IMG/VR virus record: IMGVR_UViG_3300020203_000404
Span: 62,001 to 126,000 of that record
Length of the DNA stretch: 64,000 nucleotides
Origin: a virus
Strand: one strand, 5' to 3'
Shown here: positions 50,542 to 58,938 of the stretch, in pieces
Position numbering within the stretch: position 1 is the first letter of the stretch
How the letters are laid out: each line of letters opens with the position of its first letter
Notes under the pieces: model-generated
Database searches by the model: none
What the model was told of the DNA's origin: nothing
The model's input: only the letters and a program-made list of their open reading frames with translations
Made by a program: the position numbers and the translations under genes

Positions 50542-51159
50542 TCATCCTCTATTGGCCCTACGAGAAGCTTTTGTTTTCTTGTTTTGGGCACGACGATCCG
50601 CAATAACCTTGCGACGGTGGGGGGTAAGCTTCATGCCAAACTTCGTTTGGCTAACTTGTGCTGACATTTCATTCTCAAGGTGATGAGCAATGATCGTACC
50701 ATTCAAGTGGTCCATTTCATGCATCACACATCTTGCCCAAAAACCCTTGAATACTTCCGTCTTGACCTCGCCGTCAAGCTCGTGATATTGAAGAGTAATT
50801 TGCTTTGGTCTTTTAATCATTGCACTAAATCCAGGAAGTGACAGGCATGCTTCGCCGTCCTTCTTCGTCTCGCGACTACGCGAGATAACTACCGGATTAA
50901 TGAATGCACGATTCACGCCCTTTTCGCGAAGCAAGAAGATCCGTTTAGGATAGCCCACCTGTACGGCGGCTAAACCTGCGGCTTGTTCTCCAAGCACATC
51001 AAGGACAGCATCCATTTTGCCAATGACGGCTGCATCAGTATCATTGATGGGTAAGCTACATGGTTGCGACGCACCTTCAAGCAAGGGCCAGCGTTCTTGA
51101 TCTTGGGGCGTGATTATCACTGATTCTTGTGTTGATGATTCCATACTCGATTGATCCAT
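50542..51159 (-). CDS. def: Peptide deformylase
   Basis: A 205-residue protein with the three PDF motifs: GLAAVQVG (motif 1, usually GLAAxQ), EACLSLPG (motif 2, usually EGCLS, here with Ala for Gly) and CVMHEMDHLNG (motif 3, HExxDH zinc site). It removes the formyl group from new proteins. It is encoded close to a methionine aminopeptidase, the next step in N-terminal processing; an HNH gene now separates the two and overlaps this gene by 43 bases. The C-terminus is Lys/Arg-rich. Confidence 0.85.
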   Translation of the reverse strand: MDQSSMESSTQESVIITPQDQERWPLLEGASQPCSLPINDTDAAVIGKMDAVLDVLGEQAAGLAAVQVGYPKRIFLLREKGVNRAFINPVVISRSRETKKDGEACLSLPGFSAMIKRPKQITLQYHELDGEVKTEVFKGFWARCVMHEMDHLNGTIIAHHLENEMSAQVSQTKFGMKLTPHRRKVIADRRAQNKKTKASRRANRG

Positions 51160-51731
51160 TTCAAAAATTCCTCGGTTGTCTTGACGTGCTTCCCGTAATT
51201 ACAATCTTTACAAGATGTCACACAGTTGTCTAGTGAATAGCCAAGATTACTATCAATCCTGTCAATGCCGTTTGTCCGAATCAGACCATCCTCGTGACGC
51301 CGCTTGGCTTGTTCTGACCGAACTTGTTTGTATCTAGTCTTATTAAAGACGTTTTGTGCTATTGATGGAAGAGCACCACAATAATAACAACTTGAAAAAA
51401 TGAAGCGTTCAAACTCGTCTTTTGTTAATGACCAAGACAAGTGTCTTTTTTTTGCTCCGCCTTTGTAGCGGGACATGTAGTTATTGATATTTGTTTCTTT
51501 AGGATCTCTTGAAAAGAGAGGAGCGTGAACACGCCATTGACATCCACATGACCTATTGGGTGTTCTACGAATTTGCCTGCTGTCTAAGATGATTTCATTG
51601 CCACAATCACATCTCGCCTGCCATTGCACGTACTTATCATTCTTGACAAGTTTTTGATCATCGGATACACGCCCTAAGATGGTCATATATCCAATACGCT
51701 TTCCTGTATAATCTATTGCTTTGTGTGCCAT
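51117..51731 (-). CDS. HNH homing endonuclease, full-length member of the local family
   Basis: ATG 51731 gives a 204-residue protein whose N-terminus (MAHKAIDYTGKRIGYMTIL) aligns position for position with those at 31402 and 34828, which decides the start. The zinc module is ARCDCGNEI...RSCGCQ; the core is CYYCGALP, NGIDRIDSNLGY and SCKDCNYGK. All elements missing in the other copies are present here. It is inserted between the methionine aminopeptidase and deformylase genes. Confidence 0.75.
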   Translation of the reverse strand: MAHKAIDYTGKRIGYMTILGRVSDDQKLVKNDKYVQWQARCDCGNEIILDSRQIRRTPNRSCGCQWRVHAPLFSRDPKETNINNYMSRYKGGAKKRHLSWSLTKDEFERFIFSSCYYCGALPSIAQNVFNKTRYKQVRSEQAKRRHEDGLIRTNGIDRIDSNLGYSLDNCVTSCKDCNYGKHVKTTEEFLKWINRVWNHQHKNQ

Positions 51732-51771
51732 ATCAAGTAGTACACTATTAGCACGCGGCATGAGTGTGATA

Positions 51772-52548
51772 TTAGGACAGAATCTCATAGCCATCTTCCT
51801 TGACAAGGATACATCGTTCCGAATGAGCAACCAATGATCCGTCTTTAGAGCGTGCCGTCCAGCCATCATCACCAATCACAAACTCTGTTGATCCGAATGT
51901 CACAACTGGTTCGAGACAAATAATATCGCCGGTCTTAAACTTATACGCAGCATACTCTCTTTCAAGTTGCCACTGCTTAATCTTAGAGAGCGATCTATCT
52001 ATTCCATTGGGGATAAAGGGCACTTCATGTAATGTTCGCCCTATCTTATGACCACCCCAAGCAAGACATATATTGACGCCTAATGCAGTGGCTCTAGCCT
52101 CAGCAATTTTAGCTATTTCAAGTAAACTAACGCCATCTTTAAGCACAGAAATCTCAGCTTCCAATACACTCTCTACGGCAGTAATGAGACGTTCTTGAAA
52201 AGGAAAAAATGTAGGGTGTGTTACATCAGAAACGATGCGGGTGCGTGCAGAGTCCACACACCATCCTTCATAGCTACAGCCAACGTCTACGGTGAGTAGA
52301 TCGCCGTCTTTTAGAACGTAGTTGTTCGGGACGCCGTGTACGATAACATCGTTAGGCGATAAGCAGCAGACTCCTGTGAATCCGCGATAGCCTTTAAAGA
52401 TTGGTACGCATCCAAATATAGCGAAGTGTTGCTCTATCGCGTCGTTAATCTCTAAGAGAGTTGTGCCCGGAACGGCATGGCTAAATCCTAATTCAATAGC
52501 CATGCGATTGATTTCCCCGGCGTGGCGAGTGGCTTCGAGTCTATCCAT
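51772..52548 (-). CDS. map: Methionine aminopeptidase
   Basis: ATG 52548 (MDRLEATRHAGEIN) is the likely start; the frame extends 16 codons further into the neighbour. The 258-residue protein keeps the metal ligands of type I MetAP: the Asp of VDVGCSYEGW and of CVDSAR, the His of GGHKIGRTLHEVP, the Glu of CLEPVVTFG and of HSERCILV, together with VHGVPN, which holds the substrate His. It removes the first methionine and pairs functionally with the nearby deformylase. A 40-base gap separates it from the HNH gene. Confidence 0.88.
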   Translation of the reverse strand: MDRLEATRHAGEINRMAIELGFSHAVPGTTLLEINDAIEQHFAIFGCVPIFKGYRGFTGVCCLSPNDVIVHGVPNNYVLKDGDLLTVDVGCSYEGWCVDSARTRIVSDVTHPTFFPFQERLITAVESVLEAEISVLKDGVSLLEIAKIAEARATALGVNICLAWGGHKIGRTLHEVPFIPNGIDRSLSKIKQWQLEREYAAYKFKTGDIICLEPVVTFGSTEFVIGDDGWTARSKDGSLVAHSERCILVKEDGYEILS

Positions 52549-53140
52549 GTTCTTCAACCCAATACTTGATCTTTCGCCAGTGTGACAGCGTTTCACGGTA
52601 AGCCTTTTCAGGACTTTTCAAGTGAAACGATGGGTGGTAAGTCACAATAACCTTGGAAGCGTAGCCATCTACAGTGTAATTCAGCCAGCCGTCTTTATTG
52701 GACAGCTTATCAAAAAAAAACCGATTCAATGCACCCTTAATTGGCTCGCCTTTAAATTGTTCAAGTGCAGATCGTCCAAGCAATACTATTAACTTGGGAC
52801 GCAGCAACCTGATCTGTAGGTCGAGCCGCCATTTACACGAGTCCATTTCTTCTTTTCGAGGCGTTCTGTCATTAGGTGTACGACATAGAACCGTGTTTGT
52901 GATATAGACATCTTGACGTGTCACGCCAAGGTAACTAAGGATTGAGTCTAATTTTTGTCCAGCTTTTCCCAGAAAAGGAACGCCCTCCAAGTCCTCTTCT
53001 TCGCCAGGGGCTTCGCCAACAATCAAAATCAATGGTTCGTGTGAGCCCGATCCGAATACAACCTTTGTGCGGGTTTTGCATAGGTCGCAAGATCCGCACG
53101 AAGACATCTGTTCTTGAAAAGCATCAAGCCGAGCATTCAT
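52541..53140 (-). CDS. Uracil-DNA glycosylase, family 4-like (Fe-S)
   Basis: A 199-residue protein. The active-site motif is GEAPGEEEDLEGVPFLGKAG, and VTYHPSFHLKSP is the second conserved motif of family 4/5 enzymes. Cysteines at CGSCDLC (15-21) plus two later ones (VLCRTPND; MDSCKWRL) would hold a [4Fe-4S] cluster. It removes uracil from DNA, so this phage presumably does not replace thymine with uracil. The A-type Fe-S carrier at 26961 could help load the cluster. It overlaps the next gene by 8 bases. Confidence 0.85.
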   Translation of the reverse strand: MNARLDAFQEQMSSCGSCDLCKTRTKVVFGSGSHEPLILIVGEAPGEEEDLEGVPFLGKAGQKLDSILSYLGVTRQDVYITNTVLCRTPNDRTPRKEEMDSCKWRLDLQIRLLRPKLIVLLGRSALEQFKGEPIKGALNRFFFDKLSNKDGWLNYTVDGYASKVIVTYHPSFHLKSPEKAYRETLSHWRKIKYWVEEHG

Positions 53141-54075
53141 ACATTATGTCCCGTGAACAACTCGTTAGTCCAATTACCCTTAGTCTTTCTTCGCAGTGCG
53201 TCTCCACCGAAGTGAAGTAAGTTCATCATGGAATCGGCTGATGCTGCGATACGACCTTCAATCGTCTTGATGTCTGTTATTTCATTGCAAGAGTTTTCAA
53301 GAGCTTGCTTCTTAGCTTCCGGCACTTCTATTTCAAGGTCATTCTCAACGTGAATCATTAGATGATCCACATAGCGGGCACTTGCACGATTAATACCCGT
53401 CATATAGAATGCGTCCTTCGGACGCAGGTGGCCATTCACATAGCAGGTTGACGTGTGCCAGCCGATGTTGCGGAAGATACAGGCTGCCATGACCAGTGAA
53501 ATGTTCAGGGGGGTTTCAGATTCTTTTGCCTGTACGGCCATCACCTTGGCTAATCGTAGCGAGCCAGCGACGTGTACTAAAAGACCGCCGCGATAAGCCA
53601 GGGGGCCGCTCAAGCCATAGGGGCTCGTCTTGAGAGCGTGTAGCATATCGAGACGATGAATAGCGTTACCCACGACATTGCGGTAGTGCTCATCGGTCAT
53701 TGTCTCGAAGGCTTCTTCAACGTCTGCTGCACACGCAGCCAGAGCGGCGTCACTCATGCCCTTCACATAGTCGTGAACATTGAGGGGCGTATCTACCTCA
53801 ACGACCTTACTGGCGTCTACAGAGAACTCTAGATCGTCCTTGTAGGGTTTTAACTCTACTGCCATACGATAATACTGACCTTCAACTAAGGTGCTGTCGT
53901 AATTCCATACGACACCTTCAATTTCTCCAGTAATATCTCGAAGCGTTGCCTTGGCGAATCTATTGCCAGAGGTCGTTAGCATGGCTTCATTTTGCGTAAC
54001 CTTTTGAACAAGAAAGATCTGTCGGTAACGACCAGCTTTCAAGTCCTTGATCGCAATATACGTTTCAGTATTCAT
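53137..54075 (-). CDS. OB-fold plus degenerate HD-domain protein (YhaM-like)
   Basis: Start placed at ATG 54075 (MNTETYIAIKDLKAG), which overlaps the upstream gene's stop by 11 bases; the frame also extends to 54165. The N-terminus is an OB fold (AKATLRDITGEIEGVVWNYD), as in the YhaM 3'-5' exoribonuclease. The C-terminal half is HD-like with LLVHVAGSLRLAKVM, but the HD pair position reads AACIFRNIGW, so the metal site is probably lost. It may bind nucleic acid without cutting it. Confidence 0.55.
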   Translation of the reverse strand: MNTETYIAIKDLKAGRYRQIFLVQKVTQNEAMLTTSGNRFAKATLRDITGEIEGVVWNYDSTLVEGQYYRMAVELKPYKDDLEFSVDASKVVEVDTPLNVHDYVKGMSDAALAACAADVEEAFETMTDEHYRNVVGNAIHRLDMLHALKTSPYGLSGPLAYRGGLLVHVAGSLRLAKVMAVQAKESETPLNISLVMAACIFRNIGWHTSTCYVNGHLRPKDAFYMTGINRASARYVDHLMIHVENDLEIEVPEAKKQALENSCNEITDIKTIEGRIAASADSMMNLLHFGGDALRRKTKGNWTNELFTGHNV

Positions 54076-54277
54076 ATTTGTTGCGTCTGCCACCATGCGT
54101 TCGATCATCTCCCTGTTTACAGGTTGGGCATTGAGCGACCTTGCGGGTGATGATGTAGATTTCATCTGGCTGTTCTCTTTCTGAACCTGGATTAAGGATG
54201 ATCTTCACTTGTCCGCCGTAGTAACAGCCGCGACACTTGCCGCATTCAATAAGAGTGATAGTCTTAGGCGTTTTCAT
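54065..54277 (-). CDS. Small zinc-ribbon protein, 70 aa
   Basis: The cysteines in IECGKCRGCYYGG and AQCPTCKQGDD are spaced like a zinc ribbon, with a strand pair between them. Overlaps both neighbours, so it lies within the operon of the sigma factor. No further function can be read. Confidence 0.6.
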   Translation of the reverse strand: MKTPKTITLIECGKCRGCYYGGQVKIILNPGSEREQPDEIYIITRKVAQCPTCKQGDDRTHGGRRNKYEY

Positions 54278-54776
54278 GACTCAATCTCTTTTCCAGCAAC
54301 TTGACGAGTCGTTTGACATGCATAGCCACACCCTGATGTGAGATGTCACTTGACTCCGCTATCTTTCGAAACGACTTGCCTTTGACATAGTGCTCGATTA
54401 AGAAGTGTGCGTTTGGCTCTTCCGCAACCGCACTAAAAATAGAAGCCATAAGCTCGCTTTCTTCGGGTGAGTTGTCTACATAGCCGGGTTCGAGCGTAGC
54501 GTCAAACTCTAAACGATTCACGGAGACGCGAGTCTTTTCAAGAACATAGCGTAGCATACGTCCACGCATATATAAATAAGCGAAGGTCGTGAACTTAGCT
54601 TTTGTTGAGTCATAGTTTTTGACTGCACTAAGCAGGCCAACCCATGCCTCTTGTTGAAGGTCTTCGTACGTAATTAGTGGATCTTTTTTTGTGTACGAAA
54701 GGAATGGACGTATAATAGCACTGATCAGTGCGTCCCATTCACATTTTGGCAAAGAGTCTAAAGTTTTATCGTTCAT
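54264..54776 (-). CDS. Sigma-70-family sigma factor, second copy
   Basis: ATG 54776 gives 170 residues; the frame also opens at a TTG at 54785. Region 2 is visible as ITYEDLQQEAWVGLLSAVKNY followed by FTTFAYLYMRGRMLRYVL. A region 4 helix-turn-helix (KGKSFRKIAESSDISHQGVA) ends the protein. It is shorter than and clearly different from the plus-strand factor at 15911. Two sigma factors would allow staged use of promoters. It overlaps the gene upstream by 11 bases. Confidence 0.75.
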   Translation of the reverse strand: MNDKTLDSLPKCEWDALISAIIRPFLSYTKKDPLITYEDLQQEAWVGLLSAVKNYDSTKAKFTTFAYLYMRGRMLRYVLEKTRVSVNRLEFDATLEPGYVDNSPEESELMASIFSAVAEEPNAHFLIEHYVKGKSFRKIAESSDISHQGVAMHVKRLVKLLEKRLSHENA

Positions 54777-55161
54777 AAGAGTCAATTTGTGCGACTAGCA
54801 TTGTAATGTACGTGTTCTTTTCGTCGCTTGTCAGAGCAGCCCAGTGAGAGATCACGTCGAGATTGCCGCCGTTTGGCACTTCTTCGTTACCCACTATTTG
54901 GCGGTGCCGATATAGTACTTGTCCTTCTATGTTTTGCACTACAAAGGTTACCACATGAAAGTCTTCGCTGTCGATTAAATTCCAGAAGTACTTGAGTAGT
55001 TCGTTGTATCGCACTACAACCTTCTTTGATTTACCGCCCTTTTCTATCAGGATAAAGATAACCCTATCCTGGTTTTTCCAGCCATCTGATTCTAGCTCGG
55101 CGTGTAGTTGCTTTACTCGGTCCCAATTGATTTTGATTGCTATGAGACAAGCCCCCTTCAA
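54766..55161 (-). CDS. Hypothetical protein, 131 aa
   Basis: The frame begins at TTG 55161; AAGGGGG lies just inside it, so the true start may be slightly further in and is uncertain. The early segment IKINWDRVKQLHAEL resembles the RINWDRVKR end of the protein at 36098-36784. The rest is a mixed alpha/beta fold with no metal or catalytic motif. It is cotranscribed with the sigma factor. Function unknown. Confidence 0.45.
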   Translation of the reverse strand: MKGACLIAIKINWDRVKQLHAELESDGWKNQDRVIFILIEKGGKSKKVVVRYNELLKYFWNLIDSEDFHVVTFVVQNIEGQVLYRHRQIVGNEEVPNGGNLDVISHWAALTSDEKNTYITMLVAQIDSYER

Positions 55162-55177
55162 GTAAGGATTACACTAA

Positions 55178-56434
55178 TCACGCAACGCGACCATCTTCGA
55201 TGTAAACACCCATTCTATCTTCGGAGTTGCGTGAGGCGTATTCAATCCAGATCTGAAAGTCACTGTCAACGGCCATAGAATTAATAACCGCCATACTCTC
55301 GTCATCCAGTAGCGAACCGTCTGTAATGCGAATGACACGTAAAGTTGGATTGGACGCCATCGCGATAGCAAGCGAGATTTTTAGTCTGCGTGCCGCAGAA
55401 GCTTGACAGAACGGTACGTCTGTACCGTCTTCATTGATAATACGCACACCTTCGGCATTGATAGTAAAGCCCTTGACCGGCAAGGGGGCAGCTTCTAGAG
55501 CTTCCGCCTTTTCAATCTCGATCAGTTCCATCTTTGCGTTCAGCGATGTGATGTTAGCGTCTACACCTTCTAGTGCCTTGCGTAGCTTACGATACTCGAT
55601 AACTTCACGAGCACGGCGATTGTTGTTCTCAATGTCCTTGAGTTGACTTTGCAAAAACGTAACGTCAATAACTTCTGTCTTACCAAGCTCAGCGGTGTTC
55701 GCTCCCATGATCATGGCGGAATTGTTCACTACTGCCTGTAGTCTTTGAATCTCGCGGAGGGCATCTGCGGACGCCTTGGTAACACGCTCGTTCTCAGCTT
55801 GCAAGTCCTTGATGCGTTGATTAACTGCCACGCCCTCCGTGATAGAGACGGTGAGATCTAGGCTAGACAATTCTTCTACTGGATCTTGATCTGTTGGTGG
55901 ACGAACATTCGCCAACAAACTAGCCAGACGTTTCTGTTCACGGTTGGCATCGGTGCGAGATTCGTAGGCCGCTTGTATGCGGGCGTCGAAGTCCGCCAAG
56001 TTCAACTTGCCATCCGTAATCTTAAACAAGAGGTCGGCCAGCATGGTACGCTGCTCTTGTTCGGTTTTTCTAGCAAACTCCCATGGATCGAATGAAAGAT
56101 CACCAATCATTCCATCAAGTAGTTTTTGAGGAGACGACACCTTATTGCCTTCTGGCGTACGAACTTCTAAAGTGCTGCCGCCCTCAGTAAAACGACGAGT
56201 CACAATATAGTCGCCCAGATCCAAAGTCGTCACGGCACTTTTCTCGCCACGACGTATTGGCTGCGGATTACTCTTGGATGCTGCCCTATATTCGAGTGCG
56301 AGATAGATACAGTCAAGCACAGAAGTTTTGCCATTTTCATTCTTACCACTGATAACTACTACGTTATCAGTGGGGGTAATGTCAATAGCCTTAAGTCGCT
56401 TGATGTTTTCAGCTTGTAATTGAATGATCTTCAT
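55178..56434 (-). CDS. SbcC/RecF-like coiled-coil ATPase
   Basis: A 418-residue protein. The N-terminus IIQLQAENIKRLKAIDI is the ABC-ATPase start of SMC/RecF/SbcC proteins, with Walker A GKNENGKTS at residues 30-38. Residues about 190-320 are heptad-rich (coiled coil). The C-terminus has PFCQASAARRLKISLAIAM as the signature region and RVIRITDGSLLDDESM as the Walker B/D-loop, with Thr-Asp instead of the usual Asp-Glu. It probably acts in DNA end repair. No SbcD partner is visible in the window. Confidence 0.75.
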   Translation of the reverse strand: MKIIQLQAENIKRLKAIDITPTDNVVVISGKNENGKTSVLDCIYLALEYRAASKSNPQPIRRGEKSAVTTLDLGDYIVTRRFTEGGSTLEVRTPEGNKVSSPQKLLDGMIGDLSFDPWEFARKTEQEQRTMLADLLFKITDGKLNLADFDARIQAAYESRTDANREQKRLASLLANVRPPTDQDPVEELSSLDLTVSITEGVAVNQRIKDLQAENERVTKASADALREIQRLQAVVNNSAMIMGANTAELGKTEVIDVTFLQSQLKDIENNNRRAREVIEYRKLRKALEGVDANITSLNAKMELIEIEKAEALEAAPLPVKGFTINAEGVRIINEDGTDVPFCQASAARRLKISLAIAMASNPTLRVIRITDGSLLDDESMAVINSMAVDSDFQIWIEYASRNSEDRMGVYIEDGRVA

Positions 56435-56472
56435 TGTTAAACGCCTTTAGAAAGTAGTTTTCAGCGACCACA

Positions 56473-57069
56473 TTAGCGTGCGAACTCGAACGTCACCGTT
56501 TCGCTTACGTTTGATAGCCCGCCTAGGCTTTGCATTGTTTGCCATAATAGTTTATCGTGATTATCTGATGGCTGCCAGCCATCAGTGAGTTGAAAAAGTG
56601 CTCGCGTGTGTGCCATGCCAACCGTCAAGATATCCGTACTGTTTGTTTGGCCCACTCTACGATTGACCTGTTTCGAGCGTGGAGATTTACGTCTCCATGA
56701 AAATGAGCGTCCAACAGTTCTTAACATAGTTGCTTGAGGATTCTCCTCAAGCATGCTTGAAAAAGTAGAAAGATGGTTGTGCAGCCACACGTCGTCGTCG
56801 TCGATGTACGCAATCCAGGGATTAGAACCTAACGCCGCACCTTTATTGCGAGCCCAGGCACCGAAGTCTTCGTGACAGGGCACGTCTGAGTTAACGACCT
56901 TCACTTGTGGACTATCGACAATGTGCTCTAGGCGTGACATACCGTCACACACTATCCAAAGACACCAGTCTTTATAATCTTGATGTAGGACTGATTCGAC
57001 AGCTTGAAACAGGCTGAGCCTGCCGACTGACGGCAGGATAATGTCAAACTTCACTTGAGAGGTCTCCAC
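56473..57069 (-). CDS. Glycosyltransferase family 2, 198 aa
   Basis: A GT-A domain with KFDIILPSVGRLSLFQAV, ESVLHQDYKDWCLWIVCDG and the metal-binding motif IAYIDDDDVW. It is shorter than its plus-strand relatives and stands outside the main glycan cluster, between nuclease-like and SbcC-like genes. It could add sugars to the same glycan or modify phage DNA. The enzyme class is clear, the substrate not. Confidence 0.72.
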   Translation of the reverse strand: METSQVKFDIILPSVGRLSLFQAVESVLHQDYKDWCLWIVCDGMSRLEHIVDSPQVKVVNSDVPCHEDFGAWARNKGAALGSNPWIAYIDDDDVWLHNHLSTFSSMLEENPQATMLRTVGRSFSWRRKSPRSKQVNRRVGQTNSTDILTVGMAHTRALFQLTDGWQPSDNHDKLLWQTMQSLGGLSNVSETVTFEFAR

Positions 57070-57536
57070 ACAAACTTATTTACAGGTATTTTATATGACA
57101 TCTTGGAGCCAAAACCTGTCCACGGAATAATCTTGCATGTATCTATAATGTCTTGGAGGGCCGCAGGCTTGAGCATCGTATAGCGTGGTACGTCTTCATT
57201 AGATCCATTGATCATCAGGATGATTGCACCATCACGCAGGTATGACTTTACTTGAGAAGCTTTCAAGTGAAAGAACTTATCCAGTAGTGGCTTTGAAAAC
57301 TTGACTTCGACTTTACCATAACCCTCAACATTAAAGTCGGGATCCATGGACACTTCTTTGTCTGTCAGTAGCTCGCCAGTTTGACCGCAGCCGGTATCAG
57401 TATACTTTGGCCGAACGCCACTGGTGCGTTCGACCAAATCTAGCCACATAATGAACAACGCACGCTCTTCTTTCGTCCTAGACTTAATGTCCTTCTTGAA
57501 CTGATCTTCGGAACGACTATCATAGCGGTAATTCAT
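57051..57536 (-). CDS. Putative PD-(D/E)xK-type nuclease, 161 aa
   Basis: The segment DPDFNVEGYGKVEVKFSKP carries a D...ExK arrangement in which an Asp-Phe is followed by a Glu-Val-Lys, like restriction-endonuclease folds. It is followed by FFHLKASQVKSYL, a typical helix after the core. The protein is otherwise basic. A role in recombination or defence is plausible. It overlaps the glycosyltransferase start by 19 bases. Confidence 0.5.
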   Translation of the reverse strand: MNYRYDSRSEDQFKKDIKSRTKEERALFIMWLDLVERTSGVRPKYTDTGCGQTGELLTDKEVSMDPDFNVEGYGKVEVKFSKPLLDKFFHLKASQVKSYLRDGAIILMINGSNEDVPRYTMLKPAALQDIIDTCKIIPWTGFGSKMSYKIPVNKFVWRPLK

Positions 57537-57538
57537 TT

Positions 57539-57598
57539 TTATAGCTTCAAAGGTGTTCTTGGTCTAGCGATGTCGCCACAAGAAGCTGTATCGTCCAT
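57539..57598 (-). CDS. Possible 19-codon small ORF
   Basis: A frame encoding MDDTASCGDIARPRTPLKL starts on the exonuclease stop (TAATG) and ends two bases before the next ATG. Like the frame at 46239-46304 it fills an intergenic gap exactly. It has no known homologue that I recognise and no clear own ribosome binding site. Confidence 0.3.
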   Translation of the reverse strand: MDDTASCGDIARPRTPLKL

Positions 57599-58197
57599 TA
57601 CTTCACAAGTCTTTCAATGACATCCGGCTGAGACAAGACCTTGCGGAATTTGTGCAGCACTTGAAAACAACAATGAGAATCATATAGAGCAGCGTGGAAC
57701 TTACTCTTGCCAAGATAGCTCATGTCGATTTTGAGAGCCTTCACTGTCTGCGACAGACTTGCTCCACTCTTGATTGCTTCACTGCCAGCAAACAATCGGA
57801 TGAGGGGCATAGAGTCAACGTAACGGTACGTGAAGTTGGCTTCAAATTGTTGAGGCTCGATACCATAAATACCATACGCCAACATTCGTATATCGAATGC
57901 TATATTGTGACCGCCCATGATCTGAGCACCATTATCGTGCCACATGTCTACGAATTTACTCTGGATTACTTCCGTTGTTTCCCCTTCTGAGAAGGCTTGT
58001 GACGGAGTAATGCCATGAATTTCGATGGCCTTTGGCGTAAACTTATAGTCTTCAATAGACGGCAGCTTATGCAGAGATTCAAACTGAGAAATAATCTCGC
58101 CAGTTTCAAGATCGCCAACAAGAGCACCAACCGAGAACACTGAGTGTACCTTGGAATCTAATCCGCCCGATTCACTGTCAAACACCATGATTCGCAT
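57598..58197 (-). CDS. DnaQ-like 3'-5' exonuclease (DEDDh)
   Basis: A 199-residue protein with the DEDDh residues in order: FDSES (Asp and Glu, residues 6-9), GGHNIAFDIRM (Asp) and KFHAALYDSHCC (His with Asp five residues later). This is the RNase T/DnaQ exonuclease fold. The DnaE-type polymerase at 12363-15650 has no exonuclease domain, so this may supply proofreading, although it is encoded far away on the other strand. It could equally work on RNA. Confidence 0.8.
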   Translation of the reverse strand: MRIMVFDSESGGLDSKVHSVFSVGALVGDLETGEIISQFESLHKLPSIEDYKFTPKAIEIHGITPSQAFSEGETTEVIQSKFVDMWHDNGAQIMGGHNIAFDIRMLAYGIYGIEPQQFEANFTYRYVDSMPLIRLFAGSEAIKSGASLSQTVKALKIDMSYLGKSKFHAALYDSHCCFQVLHKFRKVLSQPDVIERLVK

Positions 58198-58229
58198 TTT
58201 TATTCCTCATCTTTTCGTAATATTTTCTT

Positions 58230-58289
58230 TTAGTCGCCTGAACGCAAATGACTCCAGCACCCATTAGGTTCTATTCGAACCTTCTGCAT
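58230..58289 (-). other. Possible relic of an HNH endonuclease N-terminus
   Basis: In the 119-base gap after the 58317-58754 gene the minus strand reads, in the same frame as that gene after its stop, FMQKVRIEPNGCW then SHLRSGD and TAA. The F-x-x-K-V-x-x-x-x-NGCW pattern is how HNH_3-type endonucleases usually begin. The rest of the gene is absent. The short length makes chance resemblance possible. Confidence 0.3.
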
Positions 58290-58316
58290 GAATCGTACTG
58301 GAATTGATTTTTCATT

Positions 58317-58754
58317 TTACGATACGCATTGTGTATTAACTGCCTTCACGGCTTCGTCAAACATACCAACGATCTTTGCCCACTGATCGTCGCGTGCCAT
58401 CGGGCAACGGAAGGCAACATTGCCAAGCTTGTCAACATTCGAAAACGTCGGGTCCGTACAAGCGTGTTCGGGCTTGAATACCTTGCGGAATTCACGCACA
58501 ACTGCACGAGCATCTACCTTGTCCGACAGGTGCTCCACGACGCCGACAAACTTGACGTTGTTATTGCCTTCAATCGTACTCACAACACGTTGAGCCAGAA
58601 TGTGGCGGGCCAACTTGCGGTTGAAGCAGTCGCCAGCACGCACGAAGCCGACTGACATATAGGCGACGCTAGCAATCACTGCGACGCCAACACTGATGCC
58701 GTCAGCAGGACGGTGAGAAAATGCCATCGAATCAATCAATTCAACGATCTTCAT
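58317..58754 (-). CDS. Hypothetical protein, 145 aa
   Basis: ATG 58754 (MKIVELIDSMAFSHRP) is used; the frame extends further into the neighbouring gene. A mildly hydrophobic segment (GISVGVAVIASVAYMSVGFV) near the N-terminus is Gly/Ala-rich rather than clearly transmembrane. There are scattered cysteines without a pattern. It overlaps the upstream gene by 14 bases. Not recognised. Confidence 0.5.
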   Translation of the reverse strand: MKIVELIDSMAFSHRPADGISVGVAVIASVAYMSVGFVRAGDCFNRKLARHILAQRVVSTIEGNNNVKFVGVVEHLSDKVDARAVVREFRKVFKPEHACTDPTFSNVDKLGNVAFRCPMARDDQWAKIVGMFDEAVKAVNTQCVS

Positions 58755-58938
58755 TTGAAATGTTTCCTTGTACTTTTTGCACAGGTGGTTGGACTTGGCT
58801 GAGAACAGACAAGGCCAGGAAAAGGTTAACGGTAACTCCGATTGGAGCACCGACGTTAGTTGTACGAAGGGCAGCCATTAAAATGCGTGCCTCATCCCCG
58901 GACAGTGCGATATTGGGTTCGTGTTGTGTATCAGTCAT
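58741..58938 (-). CDS. Small hypothetical protein, 65 aa
   Basis: Starts inside the dNMP kinase end (8-base overlap) and runs into the next gene by 14 bases. The N-terminus is acidic (MTDTQHEPNIALSGDEAR) and the middle hydrophobic (VGAPIGVTVNLFLALSVL), possibly a single membrane-associated helix. No motif. Position between two coupled genes supports its being real. Confidence 0.5.
   Translation of the reverse strand: MTDTQHEPNIALSGDEARILMAALRTTNVGAPIGVTVNLFLALSVLSQVQPPVQKVQGNISNEDR

Noticed and set aside
58267-58290. T-arm-like sequence (AGGTTCGAATAGAACCT on the minus strand) suggesting a tRNA
   Set aside because: The loop is CGAATAG rather than TTCRAxx in register and no acceptor or anticodon arm can be built around it.
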